The translations under genes and the position numbers were made by a program. Positions 10,121-19,610 of a stretch of 64,000 nt of DNA are shown here, piece after piece. The DNA is from JAJDFU01 sp964641965 (GTDB lineage Bacteria; Bacteroidota; Bacteroidia; Chitinophagales; Saprospiraceae): NCBI GenBank assembly GCA_964641965.1, contig CAZXLD010000016.1, positions 1 to 64,000 of the forward strand, given 5' to 3'. Below the pieces are notes generated by a model. That model did no database searches, was not told where the DNA came from, and saw only the letters and a list, made by a program, of their open reading frames with translations. Positions within the stretch are counted from its first letter, which is position 1; every line of letters starts with the position of its first letter.

Positions 10121-10354
10121 ATGGAAAAACTCACTTTCAAAACCAATATTAACTGTAGCAATTGTGTACGCGCAGTTACCGGATTTCTGGACGGAGTTCC
10201 AGGCGTAAGCACGTGGAAGGTAGAAACAGAAAATCCCAATAAAACACTCAGGGTCACGGGAACGGTAACAAAGGAACAAATCATGGAAGCGGTACTGGAT
10301 GCCGGCTTTGATATCGAACCTATACCCAACGAAACCATGAATAACACCCCATAA
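10121..10354 (+). CDS. Heavy-metal-associated (HMA) domain protein
   Basis: 77 residues forming a single HMA ferredoxin-like fold: beta strand LTFKTNI, metal loop NCSNC (Cys12 and Cys15 of the CxxC), helix AVTGFLDGVPGV, then two strands and a second helix (KEQIMEAVLDAGFDI). Such small proteins bind Cu(I) or a similar soft metal and hand it to a P-type ATPase or another acceptor; no ATPase is visible here. The loop CSNC lacks the Met often found before the first Cys of copper chaperones (there is Asn instead). It lies tail to tail with the DUF3179/barrel pair, suggesting but not proving a shared metal role. Confidence 0.85.
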   Translation: MEKLTFKTNINCSNCVRAVTGFLDGVPGVSTWKVETENPNKTLRVTGTVTKEQIMEAVLDAGFDIEPIPNETMNNTP

Positions 10355-10363
10355 TTTTCCTGA

Positions 10364-11449
10364 TCACTGGTATACGGTTACGTCCGGATAAAAAGCGCCC
10401 CAGGAAAACCAATACCCAATAAAATGTGGAGGTTGGCCGAGTCTGAATCCTGCATTGGGACCTCTAATCACATAGCCGAATACATCATATTCATTACCGA
10501 TATTATCCTGAAAGACAACTTGCCCTCCCTCTTGTATGGCTTCAAAGGATACGATTTCGGAGCGGAGTGGTATTTCAAAAGCCACCAGAAAATTTTCAGA
10601 ACTACTGCCTACAATTAAAAGGTCTATTCCATTTATGCGATCTTCTTTCAATACTATTCGTTGGTTTGAAAAGTCCTGGAATCGATAATATCTAGCCACC
10701 TCATCCACGATCACACCCATTCCTCTTTCTTTGCGAGGAAAACGAGTATCGTCCTGCGTTAAAGGGAAAAGCAGGAAATCATTGTTGGTGCGATAATCGC
10801 CATAGGGATATACGCCATACTGCCTGCTGAAGCCCGTATTCAAGTTCATAACCTTTGAACCCGGGAACATTTTTTTCCAGGTTGCCCAAGTAGTCTCCAA
10901 CAAGGAATAGGTTTCTACACCCTGGCCAATCAAGTCTCCATTCACGCTTTTCAAGAGCATTTGAGACCAGTTGCTATCGGTAGCACGATCAAACGGAATC
11001 AGATTATTATTATACAATAAGCCGGATACTCCAAAGGTCGTTTCTTGGCCCCCAATGAATCGGTCCCAACCAATAGCCGTGCCGGTCAGCGGGCAATAGG
11101 TAATGGCTACAGACTCGTCTCCCACCCGATCATTTACGATTTCATGCCAATCCATAATCAGATGGGGATAACCTTTGATTTCTTCGCCCTCCCGAATCCC
11201 AATAATCAAGTCGCCTTCATCCATGAACTGGATTTCCTCGGCAGAAGAAAAAACAGGTGCGTCTACAGCAGGTATTCCATCCTTTCCTGGCCCACCGTCA
11301 AATACCGCATTCGTTGGAAGGAGCCAATCCGAGTCCAAGGTACCCTGGCCAGGAACGCCACCGGCTACCGTGAGGGGATCATTAGAGCTTGAACAACCCA
11401 TGAAAAACAGGGCGCTCAATACGAGATAAATAGTAGATCTGAGTATCAT
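10364..11449 (-). CDS. DUF3179 lipoprotein
   Basis: 361 residues. Lipobox FFMGC (Cys19) after a hydrophobic stretch marks it as a lipoprotein. The body is DUF3179: the hallmark AITYCPLTGTAIGWDR, followed by FGVSGLLYNNNLIPFDRATD, and further on GSKVMNLNTGFSRQYGVYP. The conserved Cys in TYCPLTG could be a metal or redox ligand. The biochemical function of DUF3179 is not known. The start overlaps the stop of the upstream barrel gene in an ATGA arrangement (11446-11449), so the two are translationally coupled. The domain recurs in Bacteroidota and marine Proteobacteria, as far as I recall. Confidence 0.9.
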   Translation of the reverse strand: MILRSTIYLVLSALFFMGCSSSNDPLTVAGGVPGQGTLDSDWLLPTNAVFDGGPGKDGIPAVDAPVFSSAEEIQFMDEGDLIIGIREGEEIKGYPHLIMDWHEIVNDRVGDESVAITYCPLTGTAIGWDRFIGGQETTFGVSGLLYNNNLIPFDRATDSNWSQMLLKSVNGDLIGQGVETYSLLETTWATWKKMFPGSKVMNLNTGFSRQYGVYPYGDYRTNNDFLLFPLTQDDTRFPRKERGMGVIVDEVARYYRFQDFSNQRIVLKEDRINGIDLLIVGSSSENFLVAFEIPLRSEIVSFEAIQEGGQVVFQDNIGNEYDVFGYVIRGPNAGFRLGQPPHFIGYWFSWGAFYPDVTVYQ

Positions 11450-12429
11450 GGTTGGAATGTATTTATAGTCTTAGTTCTACCAAACGAGATCCGGTAATAA
11501 AGGCCGGTATTTACTCGAAAGGTGGGTGACAATTGAGTCCCTATTACCTGGGCATAAAGTGGGAACTCGGCATTGGCTTGTATAGAAAATTGCGGTTTTA
11601 TCCACCATTGAAGTCCAGGATTAATAAAAACCCAATTACCTCCTGTATTTGGAAATTCGTTATCGTTCAATCGGTCATTGACCTGATTTCGATACCGAAA
11701 AACCAAGGTTGGATCTACCATCGTACTACCTATGGTAAATCGGTCGCTTAATCCAGCAATCAATTGAAACTCATTCCCGAATTGATAGGTCTGGCTTCCT
11801 AGATAGGTATCGTTTTTTCCCTTAAAGCTGTAGGACGTTGTTGCTGTAATGCTAAGTGTTGGGCGAATGCGGCTAATATGTGTGAATTGTCCCCAAAAAA
11901 TTCCGTCCCATGCTCCACTCCCGGGTTGCAAGTCAGCAATGATGGGCCGGCCGTCTGAACGGGTCAGGTCTGAAGCTCCAAACGGTGCCTTTACGCCAAT
12001 ACCCGCAGTAAGAATAGTGGTGTTTTGGGGGGCACTCCATAACCGATACTTAAACAAGAAAACGGCATCACCAATCCCTTGAGTAGATGTAAAATCTGTA
12101 TTTCCAAATTGGTTAATGACACGTTCCTGCAACACCCAGGAAAAAAAGCCATCCACTGAAAATCTGGTTGAAAAGCTATAGCCAAACTCTAGAAGAATAG
12201 AATGTGTTCTTCGAATTCTAGAGTTATCGTCCAATTGTTCTTGCTCAAACTTCAGTGTCTTGAGGACATTGACGTCATAGCTCAAAGTAAACTGTAGGGT
12301 TTGAGCATCTGTAGGGGGCAGACCCAAATTGCTGGAAAGCGGAACCCCTCCCGAACAGCAAGTCTGTGCTAGCACAGGCGTGTAGCAAGCCAGAAGAGCG
12401 GTTAAGATCAGGCAACACGTCAATCTCAT
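11446..12429 (-). CDS. Outer-membrane beta-barrel 'transporter' with N-terminal CCSGG motif
   Basis: 327 residues with a signal peptide ending near VLAQ; the mature protein starts TCCSGGVPLSSNLGLP, a Cys pair that may bind a metal. The remainder is a barrel of about 12 amphipathic strands (HSILLEFGYSFSTRFSVDGF, GDAVFLFKYRLW, GIGVKAPFG), of the broad MetA-pathway/phenol-degradation type outer-membrane family, ending in an aromatic-rich strand LYYRISFG. First gene of a two-gene operon with the DUF3179 lipoprotein. The substrate is unknown; the Cys pair and the HMA gene next door make a metal link plausible. Confidence 0.8.
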   Translation of the reverse strand: MRLTCCLILTALLACYTPVLAQTCCSGGVPLSSNLGLPPTDAQTLQFTLSYDVNVLKTLKFEQEQLDDNSRIRRTHSILLEFGYSFSTRFSVDGFFSWVLQERVINQFGNTDFTSTQGIGDAVFLFKYRLWSAPQNTTILTAGIGVKAPFGASDLTRSDGRPIIADLQPGSGAWDGIFWGQFTHISRIRPTLSITATTSYSFKGKNDTYLGSQTYQFGNEFQLIAGLSDRFTIGSTMVDPTLVFRYRNQVNDRLNDNEFPNTGGNWVFINPGLQWWIKPQFSIQANAEFPLYAQVIGTQLSPTFRVNTGLYYRISFGRTKTINTFQP

Positions 12430-12751
12430 AGCGCTTGCAATAAGCTACTTCAACTCTTGTTATAAAAACGGACCAAATGACCTCCTGTGTTTCGGCAGTC
12501 ATCTAATTATCCATCGCACTGTCCTGGCCTGGACAACTGGCGCAAAACCAAATGCCGCCTTTTACACAAACAGGCCCTTTTCATTTGGCAAGACTAAAGA
12601 AGTATTTTCTTTTAATCTGAAGTCATTTTAAACGTTCCTGCAACCGAAGTTCGGGTTAGGAGGTTAAAAGGAGGTTATACTTGTAGCAAAACGATAGGCC
12701 ACGGAAATAAAAACCCGATCTTCCGCCGTCAAAGCTTGAATACCCAATCCT
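12430..12751. other. Intergenic region upstream of the PLP decarboxylase
   Basis: A 322-base divergent promoter region between the barrel gene (minus) and the decarboxylase (plus). It holds the direct repeat AGGAGGTTA at 12658-12666 and 12669-12677 and a likely -7 box right after it. Nothing else was recognised. Confidence 0.6.
12676..12683 (+). promoter_or_regulatory. Probable -7 box for the decarboxylase gene
   Basis: TATACTTG, one mismatch from TAnnTTTG, 68 bases before the start codon. The two AGGAGGTTA repeats sit directly upstream and could be an activator or repressor site. Confidence 0.4.
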
Positions 12752-14215
12752 ATGAAAACCGATTTACTCCAACAGGCTTTTGATCCCAGCGCTTTTCGCG
12801 CTCGCGGTCATCAGTTAGTCGACCTATTGGCCGTTTATCTGGAAGAGTTGGAACATAGCCCCGATACGGCCCCGGTAATGCCGGATCGCTTACCGGATGA
12901 ACTCCATCAAAAATATAAAGTAGGGTGCGGCAACCTAGAGGATTTGTTTCACTCTGTTCTACAGGATTCAATGCATATCCATCACCCGGGATATGCGGGG
13001 CATCAAGTTAGTCCATCAATACCACTGGCTGCGCTTGCAGGTCTCTTAAGTGATTTCCTGAATAATGGCATGGGGGTATATGAGATGGGGCCTGCTGCGA
13101 ATGCGGTAGAGCGAGAAGTGATCTTCAGAGTCGCTACCCAATTTGGGTTTTCTTCAAAAGCAGGTGGATTTCTGACTTCTGGTGGCACCTTGGCCAACCT
13201 CACCGCCCTGCTTACCGCAAGAAGTATCAAATCCCAAACCCAAATTTGGAAAGATGGACATTCAGCCCCCTTAGCCCTGCTGGTTTCCGAACAAGCTCAC
13301 TATTGTGTCGACCGGGCCATCCGGATCATGGGTTGGGGAGAAAAAGGAATTATCAAGGTGCCTGTGGATCCGGATTTTCGTATGCGTACGGATCTCTTGC
13401 CCTATTATTTGAATCAAGCACAAGAAGAAGGTCGTCAAGTGATTGCCGTAGTGGGAAGCGCGTGTACTACAGCAACCGGATCCTTTGACAATCTAGAGGC
13501 CATCGGCACTTTCTGCCAAGAACACAACCTCTGGTTTCATGTAGATGGTGCCCATGGGGCTGCAGTATGCTATTCTTCAAAATATAGAGATCTGGTCAAA
13601 GGCATCCATCTGGCTGATTCGGTGACCATGGATTTTCATAAAATGCTTCTTACCCCTGCAATTACCACAGCACTCATCTACAAGAATGACCAGTACACCT
13701 ATGCTACCTTTCAACAACAGGCGGCTTATTTATGGCAAAATCAGGAAGCGCACCAGTGGTACAACCCGGCCAAGCGCACTTTTGAATGCACTAAACTCAT
13801 GATGGGGCTTAAGCCGTATGTCTTATTGAATGAATATGGATCGGATCTTTTTGACGAGTACGTTACCAGGGTGTTGGACAGAACAGCTTCATTCGCTCGA
13901 ATTGTGGAAGAAGACGCCGTAATGGAACTCGCACTTGAGCCGCAATGCAACATTCTATGCTTCCGGTTTGCCAATCCCAATTTACCGGAAAAATCAGCCA
14001 ATCGAATCAATGCAGCTATTCGGGAACGCGTGGTACGGAAAGGGGAGTTCTATCTGGTTGAGACTGTGCTTAACGGGACGCATTGGCTTCGTTGCACCTT
14101 TACCAATCCGTTTTTTGACATAAATCGATTTAAGGGACTAGTGCGCGCCATCAAGCAGGAAGCGGATCAAGTATTAGATCACTATCTCTCGGCACCCACC
14201 GAGTTGAACGAATAA
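12752..14215 (+). CDS. PLP-dependent (group II) amino-acid decarboxylase
   Basis: 487 residues, the full size for group II decarboxylases (aromatic amino acid, glutamate or 2,4-diaminobutyrate type). Visible landmarks: HHPGYAGHQVSPSIPLAALA near the N terminus, TSGGTLANLTALLTAR binding the cofactor phosphate, VGSACTTATGSFDN, WFHVDGAHGAA with the Asp contacting the pyridine nitrogen, and the Schiff-base lysine Lys297 in DFHKML. It removes the alpha-carboxyl group of an amino acid to give an amine and CO2. The substrate cannot be decided from motifs; the sequence reads closer to aromatic-L-amino-acid or tyrosine decarboxylases than to GadB. Cytoplasmic; followed 46 bases later by the DUF2911 gene. 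Confidence 0.9.
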   Translation: MKTDLLQQAFDPSAFRARGHQLVDLLAVYLEELEHSPDTAPVMPDRLPDELHQKYKVGCGNLEDLFHSVLQDSMHIHHPGYAGHQVSPSIPLAALAGLLSDFLNNGMGVYEMGPAANAVEREVIFRVATQFGFSSKAGGFLTSGGTLANLTALLTARSIKSQTQIWKDGHSAPLALLVSEQAHYCVDRAIRIMGWGEKGIIKVPVDPDFRMRTDLLPYYLNQAQEEGRQVIAVVGSACTTATGSFDNLEAIGTFCQEHNLWFHVDGAHGAAVCYSSKYRDLVKGIHLADSVTMDFHKMLLTPAITTALIYKNDQYTYATFQQQAAYLWQNQEAHQWYNPAKRTFECTKLMMGLKPYVLLNEYGSDLFDEYVTRVLDRTASFARIVEEDAVMELALEPQCNILCFRFANPNLPEKSANRINAAIRERVVRKGEFYLVETVLNGTHWLRCTFTNPFFDINRFKGLVRAIKQEADQVLDHYLSAPTELNE

Positions 14216-14261
14216 CATTTGATAAAGGTTCATACTTTTTTACTCATTCAACCACATTATC

Positions 14262-14831
14262 ATGAATAACATTTTCGTGTTTTCCGTTTTGCTGCTGGTC
14301 AGCATTTTGGTACAACCTGCAATGGCTCAGGAAATGCCAGAACTTGACAAAAGCCCCATGGATATGTCTTATTATCCGTCTCGTGCCGCTTTCCGTGCCT
14401 TTGAGAAAGATGAAGACAAGAAAGCTTCATTAGAGCCCGTAATGCGGATCATTTATTCTCGCCCGCAAGCCAAGGGGCGTGAAGTAATGGGCAATTTGGT
14501 AAAGGCCGGTGAAACCTGGAGAGTCGGTGCTAATGAAAATGCCGAACTCAATGTATTCCAGACCGTTACCCTGGGTGGTGTTGAATTGCAACCCGGACGG
14601 TATTCCCTACATGCAATCCCGGGCGATACAGAATGGACGCTTGCAATTAACAGTGATTTGGATAATTGGGGCAGCTATGCGTACAATCAGGAACGCGATG
14701 TCGCAAGGATCAAAGGTAAAGTTGCCTCAACGGAAGAGATAGTGGAAGCCTTCACTTGTGCTTTTTCGGAAGATGCACTGATTATGGCTTGGGAAAACAC
14801 CGTAGTTACGTTTCCTGTAGCTAAAAAATAA
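14262..14831 (+). CDS. DUF2911 secreted protein
   Basis: 189 residues, signal peptide ending near AMAQ. The mature part is DUF2911: SPMDMSYYP, IIYSRPQAKGREVMGNLV, GETWRVGANENAEL, then LQPGRYSLHAIPG and WTLAINSD. DUF2911 is a Bacteroidota-rich beta-sandwich domain of unknown function, usually periplasmic. It may be co-transcribed with the decarboxylase 46 bases upstream; a strong terminator follows. Confidence 0.9.
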   Translation: MNNIFVFSVLLLVSILVQPAMAQEMPELDKSPMDMSYYPSRAAFRAFEKDEDKKASLEPVMRIIYSRPQAKGREVMGNLVKAGETWRVGANENAELNVFQTVTLGGVELQPGRYSLHAIPGDTEWTLAINSDLDNWGSYAYNQERDVARIKGKVASTEEIVEAFTCAFSEDALIMAWENTVVTFPVAKK

Positions 14832-14850
14832 GGCACCTCGCCTAACAAGG

Positions 14851-14888
14851 GCGGCAGGCTGGTTTAATCAGTCTGCCGCTTATTTTTT
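14851..14888 (+). terminator. Rho-independent terminator after the DUF2911 gene
   Basis: Stem GCGGCAGgCTG against CAGtCTGCCGC with a short loop (14851-14879), followed by TTATTTTTTATT. It ends the decarboxylase/DUF2911 transcript and faces the end of glyA. Confidence 0.85.
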
Positions 14889-15023
14889 ATTCTCTATTAC
14901 TACTGGTTGCCCCTAAAGGTTATAGATAAAATAACTACTTATTACCTATCACATGCTCTATTGAGATCTGTCACTTTTCCTCAATGCTCTTTCGCCAATT
15001 GCCAATGCAGTATAGCAGATTAG

Positions 15024-16325
15024 TTACTGGCTCACACGTGCTTCGAGCTGCTCTCCGGCAAACAATGGAAAAGGTTCCATGTAGGTATTCACTTCAGAGC
15101 GAACCCGGCTTAGCACCGATGTATTTTCCGGTTGCTGAAGGACCTGGTCAATCCAATCCACGATTCGGAGACAATCCTCTTCCTTAAACCCGCGGGTGGT
15201 TACTGCAGCAGAGCCGATTCGAATTCCACTCGTTACAAACGGGGATTGGGGGTCATAAGGCACCATATTTTTATTGACCGTTATGTCCGCATGTCCCAGA
15301 GCCTCTTCTGCCTGCTTACCAGTGATATTTTTGTTCTGTAGGTCAATCAGCATCAGGTGGTTATCAGTACCGTTACTAATGATACCATAATCGCGCTCCA
15401 CGAAAGCATTGGCCATGGCAGCCGCATTTCGAATCACCTGTTCGGAATATTGACGAAAAGCAGGGTCCAAGGCTTCCTGGAAGGCAACAGCCTTGGAAGC
15501 GATTACATGTTCAAGTGGCCCACCTTGCGTGCCTGGAAAAACCCCTCCATTCAGAAGGGCGCTCATTTTAATGGGATTCCCTTTTTTGGTAGTTCGGCCC
15601 CAGGGATTTTCGAAATTTTTTCCCATCATGATAATTCCTCCCCGAGGTCCTCTCAAGGTTTTGTGGGTCGTAGAGGTTACGATATGACAATGGGGCAGCG
15701 GATCATTTAAAATATCGGCTGCGATAAGTCCGGAAGGATGAGCAATATCAGCCAGCAAAAGAGCCCCTACTTCATCTGCAATAGCTCTAAAACGGGCGTA
15801 GTCCCAATCTCGGCTGTAAGCCGAAGCGCCGCAAATAACCATTTTTGGTTGGATCTTGCGTGCCTTTTCCGCCACTTTATCCATGTCAATGGTTCCGGTT
15901 TCCTTTTCGACCCCATAAAAATGAGCATCATATATTTTTCCGGAAAAATTAACTGGAGAACCATGCGTCAGATGACCTCCATGTGCCAGGTCAAACCCCA
16001 AGATAGCATCTCCAGGCTGCAGACAGGCAAGAAAAACAGCCGCATTGGCTTGGGCACCTGAATGAGGCTGGACGTTCGCATATTCAGCTCCGAAAAGCGT
16101 TTTAAGCCGGTCAATGGCAAGCTGCTCGATCTGGTCTACGATTTCACAACCCCCGTAATATCGTTTACCTGGATACCCTTCTGCATATTTGTTGGTAAGA
16201 ACGCTTCCCATAGCATCGATGACTTGCTGGCTGGCAAAATTCTCGGATGCAATCAGCTCAAGTCCTCTTTCCTGGCGCTTGGTTTCCTGGTGAATAAGGT
16301 CAAATAAAGCTTGGTCTTTTCGCAT
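15024..16325 (-). CDS. glyA: Serine hydroxymethyltransferase
   Basis: 433 residues, the normal length. It interconverts serine and glycine with tetrahydrofolate, feeding one-carbon metabolism. Hallmarks: LELIASENFAS, TNKYAEGYPGKRYYGGCE, NVQPHSGAQANAAVF, DIAHPSGLIAA and the PLP lysine Lys222 in TSTTHKTLRGPRGG. The Bacteroidota-type middle insertion KNFENPWGRTTKKGNPIKMS is present. Single gene transcribed from right to left; I saw no glycine riboswitch upstream. Confidence 0.98.
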   Translation of the reverse strand: MRKDQALFDLIHQETKRQERGLELIASENFASQQVIDAMGSVLTNKYAEGYPGKRYYGGCEIVDQIEQLAIDRLKTLFGAEYANVQPHSGAQANAAVFLACLQPGDAILGFDLAHGGHLTHGSPVNFSGKIYDAHFYGVEKETGTIDMDKVAEKARKIQPKMVICGASAYSRDWDYARFRAIADEVGALLLADIAHPSGLIAADILNDPLPHCHIVTSTTHKTLRGPRGGIIMMGKNFENPWGRTTKKGNPIKMSALLNGGVFPGTQGGPLEHVIASKAVAFQEALDPAFRQYSEQVIRNAAAMANAFVERDYGIISNGTDNHLMLIDLQNKNITGKQAEEALGHADITVNKNMVPYDPQSPFVTSGIRIGSAAVTTRGFKEEDCLRIVDWIDQVLQQPENTSVLSRVRSEVNTYMEPFPLFAGEQLEARVSQ

Positions 16326-16547
16326 TGCTTTCGTTTGATAAAATATCGAAGAGATTCAATTCTTGTGTTAAGGATTAGGTTAAAATTAAAACAATTAAAC
16401 CCTTTGTATTCTTCCAATAAAGCAGAAATTCAGAAATGGAGGTAGGATTTGTATGTTAATGGCAGATCTTTACGCATTCCAGACAGCTCGGTCGGAAGCT
16501 TTGGTTTCAACGGCAACATTTTGTTTGTGATTTTCACCTTTCCTCTA

Positions 16548-18443
16548 ATGCGACATCATCTTCAGAAAATAGCAATTGCTTCCTTTTTTCTTTTCTTTTT
16601 AAGCCAGCAGGTGTTTGCTGGTATTGATCGCATACGGTGTATGTGGCGTAGTGATCCTGCTACTACAATGGTCATCGGGTGGGATCAGATTACCGGTTCA
16701 AACCCTGTAGTCATGTATGGACCAGCCGATAGAAGACGGCCATTTAAAAGCTACCCATTCAGCCGCAAGGTTGATCGAGTCGTCACGGCCAAAGATCAAA
16801 ATAATTACTTTGCCAGACTCAGTGGCCTTATTCCTGATACCCGATATAATTTCGTGATACGTGACTCTGAAGGGACCAGTCGGATTTATTCTTTTCGGAC
16901 GGCCCCAGCTTCTCCGGACCAGAAACTTTCCATCATCGCAGGGGGAGATTCCAGAAATTTCAGAGGAGCCCGACAGCGAGCCAATCGTCTGGTAGCCAAG
17001 CTTAGGCCGCACTTTGTATTGTTTGCAGGGGATATGACCGGAGGGGATTCAGGCCCTGAATGGATTGAATGGCTCAATGACTGGCAACTCACCATTACCG
17101 ATGATGGTCAATTGACACCCATTGTGGTAGCCAGAGGAAACCATGAGGTATCTAACGAAACCCTTTTCAACCTCTTTGACCTGCCTAATCCCGATAACTA
17201 TTTCACCCTTTCTTTCGGTGGAGAACTATTGCGCGTTTATTCCTTAAACAGCAACATCTCTTCTAAAGGGGACCAGTTGAATTGGCTGAAGAATGACCTA
17301 CAATCCAGCCAACAGTTCTTTTGGAAAATCGTACAATATCACCATCCAATGCGACCGCATACGATCAATAAAATGGAGCAGAACAATCTGTATACCGATT
17401 GGGCGGGTTTATTCTTCCAGTATGGGGTCAATCTGGCTGTGGAATGCGATGCACATGTCGTCAAATGCACCTGGCCTATCCGGCCAAGCTGGGAAGCAGG
17501 TAGCCAGGAAGGGTTTATCCGCGATGATCTTAATGGGACTGTCTATATGGGCGAAGGGGGCTGGGGGGCTCCGCTGCGGCCACCCAACGACATTAAATCC
17601 TGGACCCGGGTTGCTGGTAGCTTTAACCAGATTCAATGGATTTTTCTGGATCGGTTTCAGATGGAGATTCGAATTGTCCCTACCGACCAGGTTGAAATGG
17701 TAGGTCGCTTGCGAGAAGATGATCGATTTCAAATACCCGAAAATTTGCAAACCTGGAACCCTTCCGGGGCCGGACCGATAACGCTGTTGCGAAGGCCGAA
17801 TACACCTGCGTTAACCAGTTTAACAAATGGTGGTCAGGCAGGCCCGGGCTTAGCAGGAGTATCGACCAATTCGCCTACTGCCATCAATCGGTTGGAAGCC
17901 TCAGCCTATGGCGCGGGTATTCGACTGCAATGGGTTACCGCTCACGAACCCAAGGGCATGACGTATACCATTCAGCGGCGTTTGCGGGGAGAAACATCCT
18001 TCTCTACGCTGCATACTTTCGCTGGATACCCGGGTACAGCCAATCTTCATCAATATGTTGACACGGAACTTAAAGGAACCGCTCCTAATACATGGGTAGA
18101 ATATAGAGTGAATGGCTTGTTACCCAACGGTATACTAAAAATGTACACGGTGAATGCTAAACGTCCGAGCGTTGAAAGCTTGCGCCCAGCACTCCCCAAA
18201 CTCGAGTTTACACCAGGTACACAAAAGGTGTCTGTTCCTATTTCACTCACGCACCGTTCGGACATTGCCGCCTTGTTCATCAATGAACGACAGGAAGAAG
18301 TACTTCGCCTCTTTTTCCCAGCGCTCGATCCGGGAAATCACAGGAAAAATATTGATCTATCTAATTTGCCACCGGGGACCTACTTAATTCAACTTCAGGC
18401 AAACACCAGCATCCTGGACTCTTATTTACTTGACAATCCTTGA
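16548..18443 (+). CDS. T9SS-secreted purple-acid-phosphatase-like metallophosphoesterase
   Basis: 631 residues from the ATG at 16548; an earlier in-frame ATG at 16449 would put 33 odd residues before the signal peptide (LQKIAIASFFLFFLSQQVFA). Order: purple acid phosphatase N-terminal fibronectin-like domain (about 25-120), then a calcineurin-like phosphoesterase with GGDSRN, FAGDMTGGD, RGNHE and QYHHPM metal-ligand blocks. The last block is CDAHVV where GHxH is usual. A fibronectin-type domain follows, then a C-terminal sorting-like segment (IDLSNLPPGTYLIQLQA) typical of T9SS type A tails. It probably hydrolyses phosphoesters outside the cell. Confidence 0.88.
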   Translation: MRHHLQKIAIASFFLFFLSQQVFAGIDRIRCMWRSDPATTMVIGWDQITGSNPVVMYGPADRRRPFKSYPFSRKVDRVVTAKDQNNYFARLSGLIPDTRYNFVIRDSEGTSRIYSFRTAPASPDQKLSIIAGGDSRNFRGARQRANRLVAKLRPHFVLFAGDMTGGDSGPEWIEWLNDWQLTITDDGQLTPIVVARGNHEVSNETLFNLFDLPNPDNYFTLSFGGELLRVYSLNSNISSKGDQLNWLKNDLQSSQQFFWKIVQYHHPMRPHTINKMEQNNLYTDWAGLFFQYGVNLAVECDAHVVKCTWPIRPSWEAGSQEGFIRDDLNGTVYMGEGGWGAPLRPPNDIKSWTRVAGSFNQIQWIFLDRFQMEIRIVPTDQVEMVGRLREDDRFQIPENLQTWNPSGAGPITLLRRPNTPALTSLTNGGQAGPGLAGVSTNSPTAINRLEASAYGAGIRLQWVTAHEPKGMTYTIQRRLRGETSFSTLHTFAGYPGTANLHQYVDTELKGTAPNTWVEYRVNGLLPNGILKMYTVNAKRPSVESLRPALPKLEFTPGTQKVSVPISLTHRSDIAALFINERQEEVLRLFFPALDPGNHRKNIDLSNLPPGTYLIQLQANTSILDSYLLDNP

Positions 18444-18503
18444 CTTAATCTAAACGGCTATTTCTCAAAACCCGAAGCGATACCGACCTGAAGGTAGACT
18501 TGA

Positions 18504-18530
18504 CCATTTCAGCAAAATGGTTTTCGTAGT
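18504..18530 (+). terminator. Weak terminator-like hairpin after the phosphoesterase gene
   Basis: ACCATTT cagca AAATGGT followed by TTTCGTAGTTTT. The stem is AT-rich and short, so termination here is only possible. Confidence 0.35.
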
Positions 18531-18632
18531 TTTGGGGCAGTTTTTCAAAATGTACATGCCTTTTTGATGACCAATTGGGCTTCTGAACTGTTACTATTCA
18601 TGTTGCGTATATAAGGACTGATAATCATTTGC

Positions 18633-19607
18633 ATGGTCCAGCCATTGTCTAACATCCAGGCTCCTATAGCAGAGGAACTCAAGCAATTTGACAAGCACTT
18701 TCGTCAATCGATGAAAAGCCCGGTTCCCTTGTTAGACCGTATTACGTTTTACATCGTACGCCGTAAAGGAAAGCAGATCAGGCCCATGTTCGTTTTCCTT
18801 TCCGCTAAGCTTTTTGGAGAAATTGGAGAGGCTACTCATCTGGCTGCATCTCTGGTCGAAATCCTGCATACGGCTTCCCTTGTACATGACGACGTGGTAG
18901 ATGGCGCCATGGAGCGGCGTGGTTTTTTTTCTATCAATGCCTTATGGAAAAACAAGATTGCCGTACTGGTAGGCGACTACTTATTTTCACAAGGCATGTT
19001 GCTTGCGCTCAAAAATCAGGAATTTAAGCTCCTGGAAATTGTTTCAGATGCTGTTAAAGCTATGAGTGAGGGCGAGCTTCTGCAAATTGAAAAAGCAAGG
19101 CGGCTGGATATCAAAGAATCCATTTACTACGATATTATCCGGCAGAAAACAGCTTCTTTAATCGCATCCGCTTGTTGTGCAGGAGCAGCTTCTGTTACTG
19201 ACAATCAGAAGGACATTGAACGCATGCATCAATTTGGAGAAAAAATTGGCATCGCTTTTCAGATCAGGGATGATCTATTCGATTTTGGCTTTGATGATGT
19301 AGGAAAACCACTAGGTATAGACATTAAAGAAAAAAAGCTAACGCTACCACTCATTTATTCCCTGCAGAATGCCTCTGCTAAAGACAGGAGACACATCATT
19401 CGCCTGGTAAGTAAACACAACGATAATCCGGAAAAAGTTAAAGAGGTAATCCAATTTGTTAGGGATAGTCAGGGGATGACCTACGCAAGAGATGTGATGT
19501 ATAAATATCGTGATGATGCTTTTGAACTATTATCGGACTTACCAAAGTCCGAATCTCGTCAGGCACTGAGGGAACTGGTTAATTTCGTGACCGAGCGCAA
19601 GAAATAA
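18633..19607 (+). CDS. Polyprenyl diphosphate synthase
   Basis: 324 residues, the size of long-chain trans-prenyl synthases. It condenses isopentenyl diphosphate onto an allylic primer. The first Asp-rich motif is LVHDDVVDGAMERRG, the second IRDDLFDFGFDDVGK; the GKQIRP motif lies near the N terminus, and the primer-binding KTASLIASACCAGA follows the middle. In this phylum it most likely makes the menaquinone side chain (ispB/octaprenyl type), though chain length cannot be read with certainty. Single gene, convergent with the NfeD-like gene 3 bases away. Confidence 0.92.
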   Translation: MVQPLSNIQAPIAEELKQFDKHFRQSMKSPVPLLDRITFYIVRRKGKQIRPMFVFLSAKLFGEIGEATHLAASLVEILHTASLVHDDVVDGAMERRGFFSINALWKNKIAVLVGDYLFSQGMLLALKNQEFKLLEIVSDAVKAMSEGELLQIEKARRLDIKESIYYDIIRQKTASLIASACCAGAASVTDNQKDIERMHQFGEKIGIAFQIRDDLFDFGFDDVGKPLGIDIKEKKLTLPLIYSLQNASAKDRRHIIRLVSKHNDNPEKVKEVIQFVRDSQGMTYARDVMYKYRDDAFELLSDLPKSESRQALRELVNFVTERKK

Positions 19608-19610
19608 GGG

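Noticed and set aside
16326..16547. Glycine riboswitch in front of glyA
   Set aside because: The upstream region is AT-rich and lacks the paired aptamer stems; no supporting structure seen.
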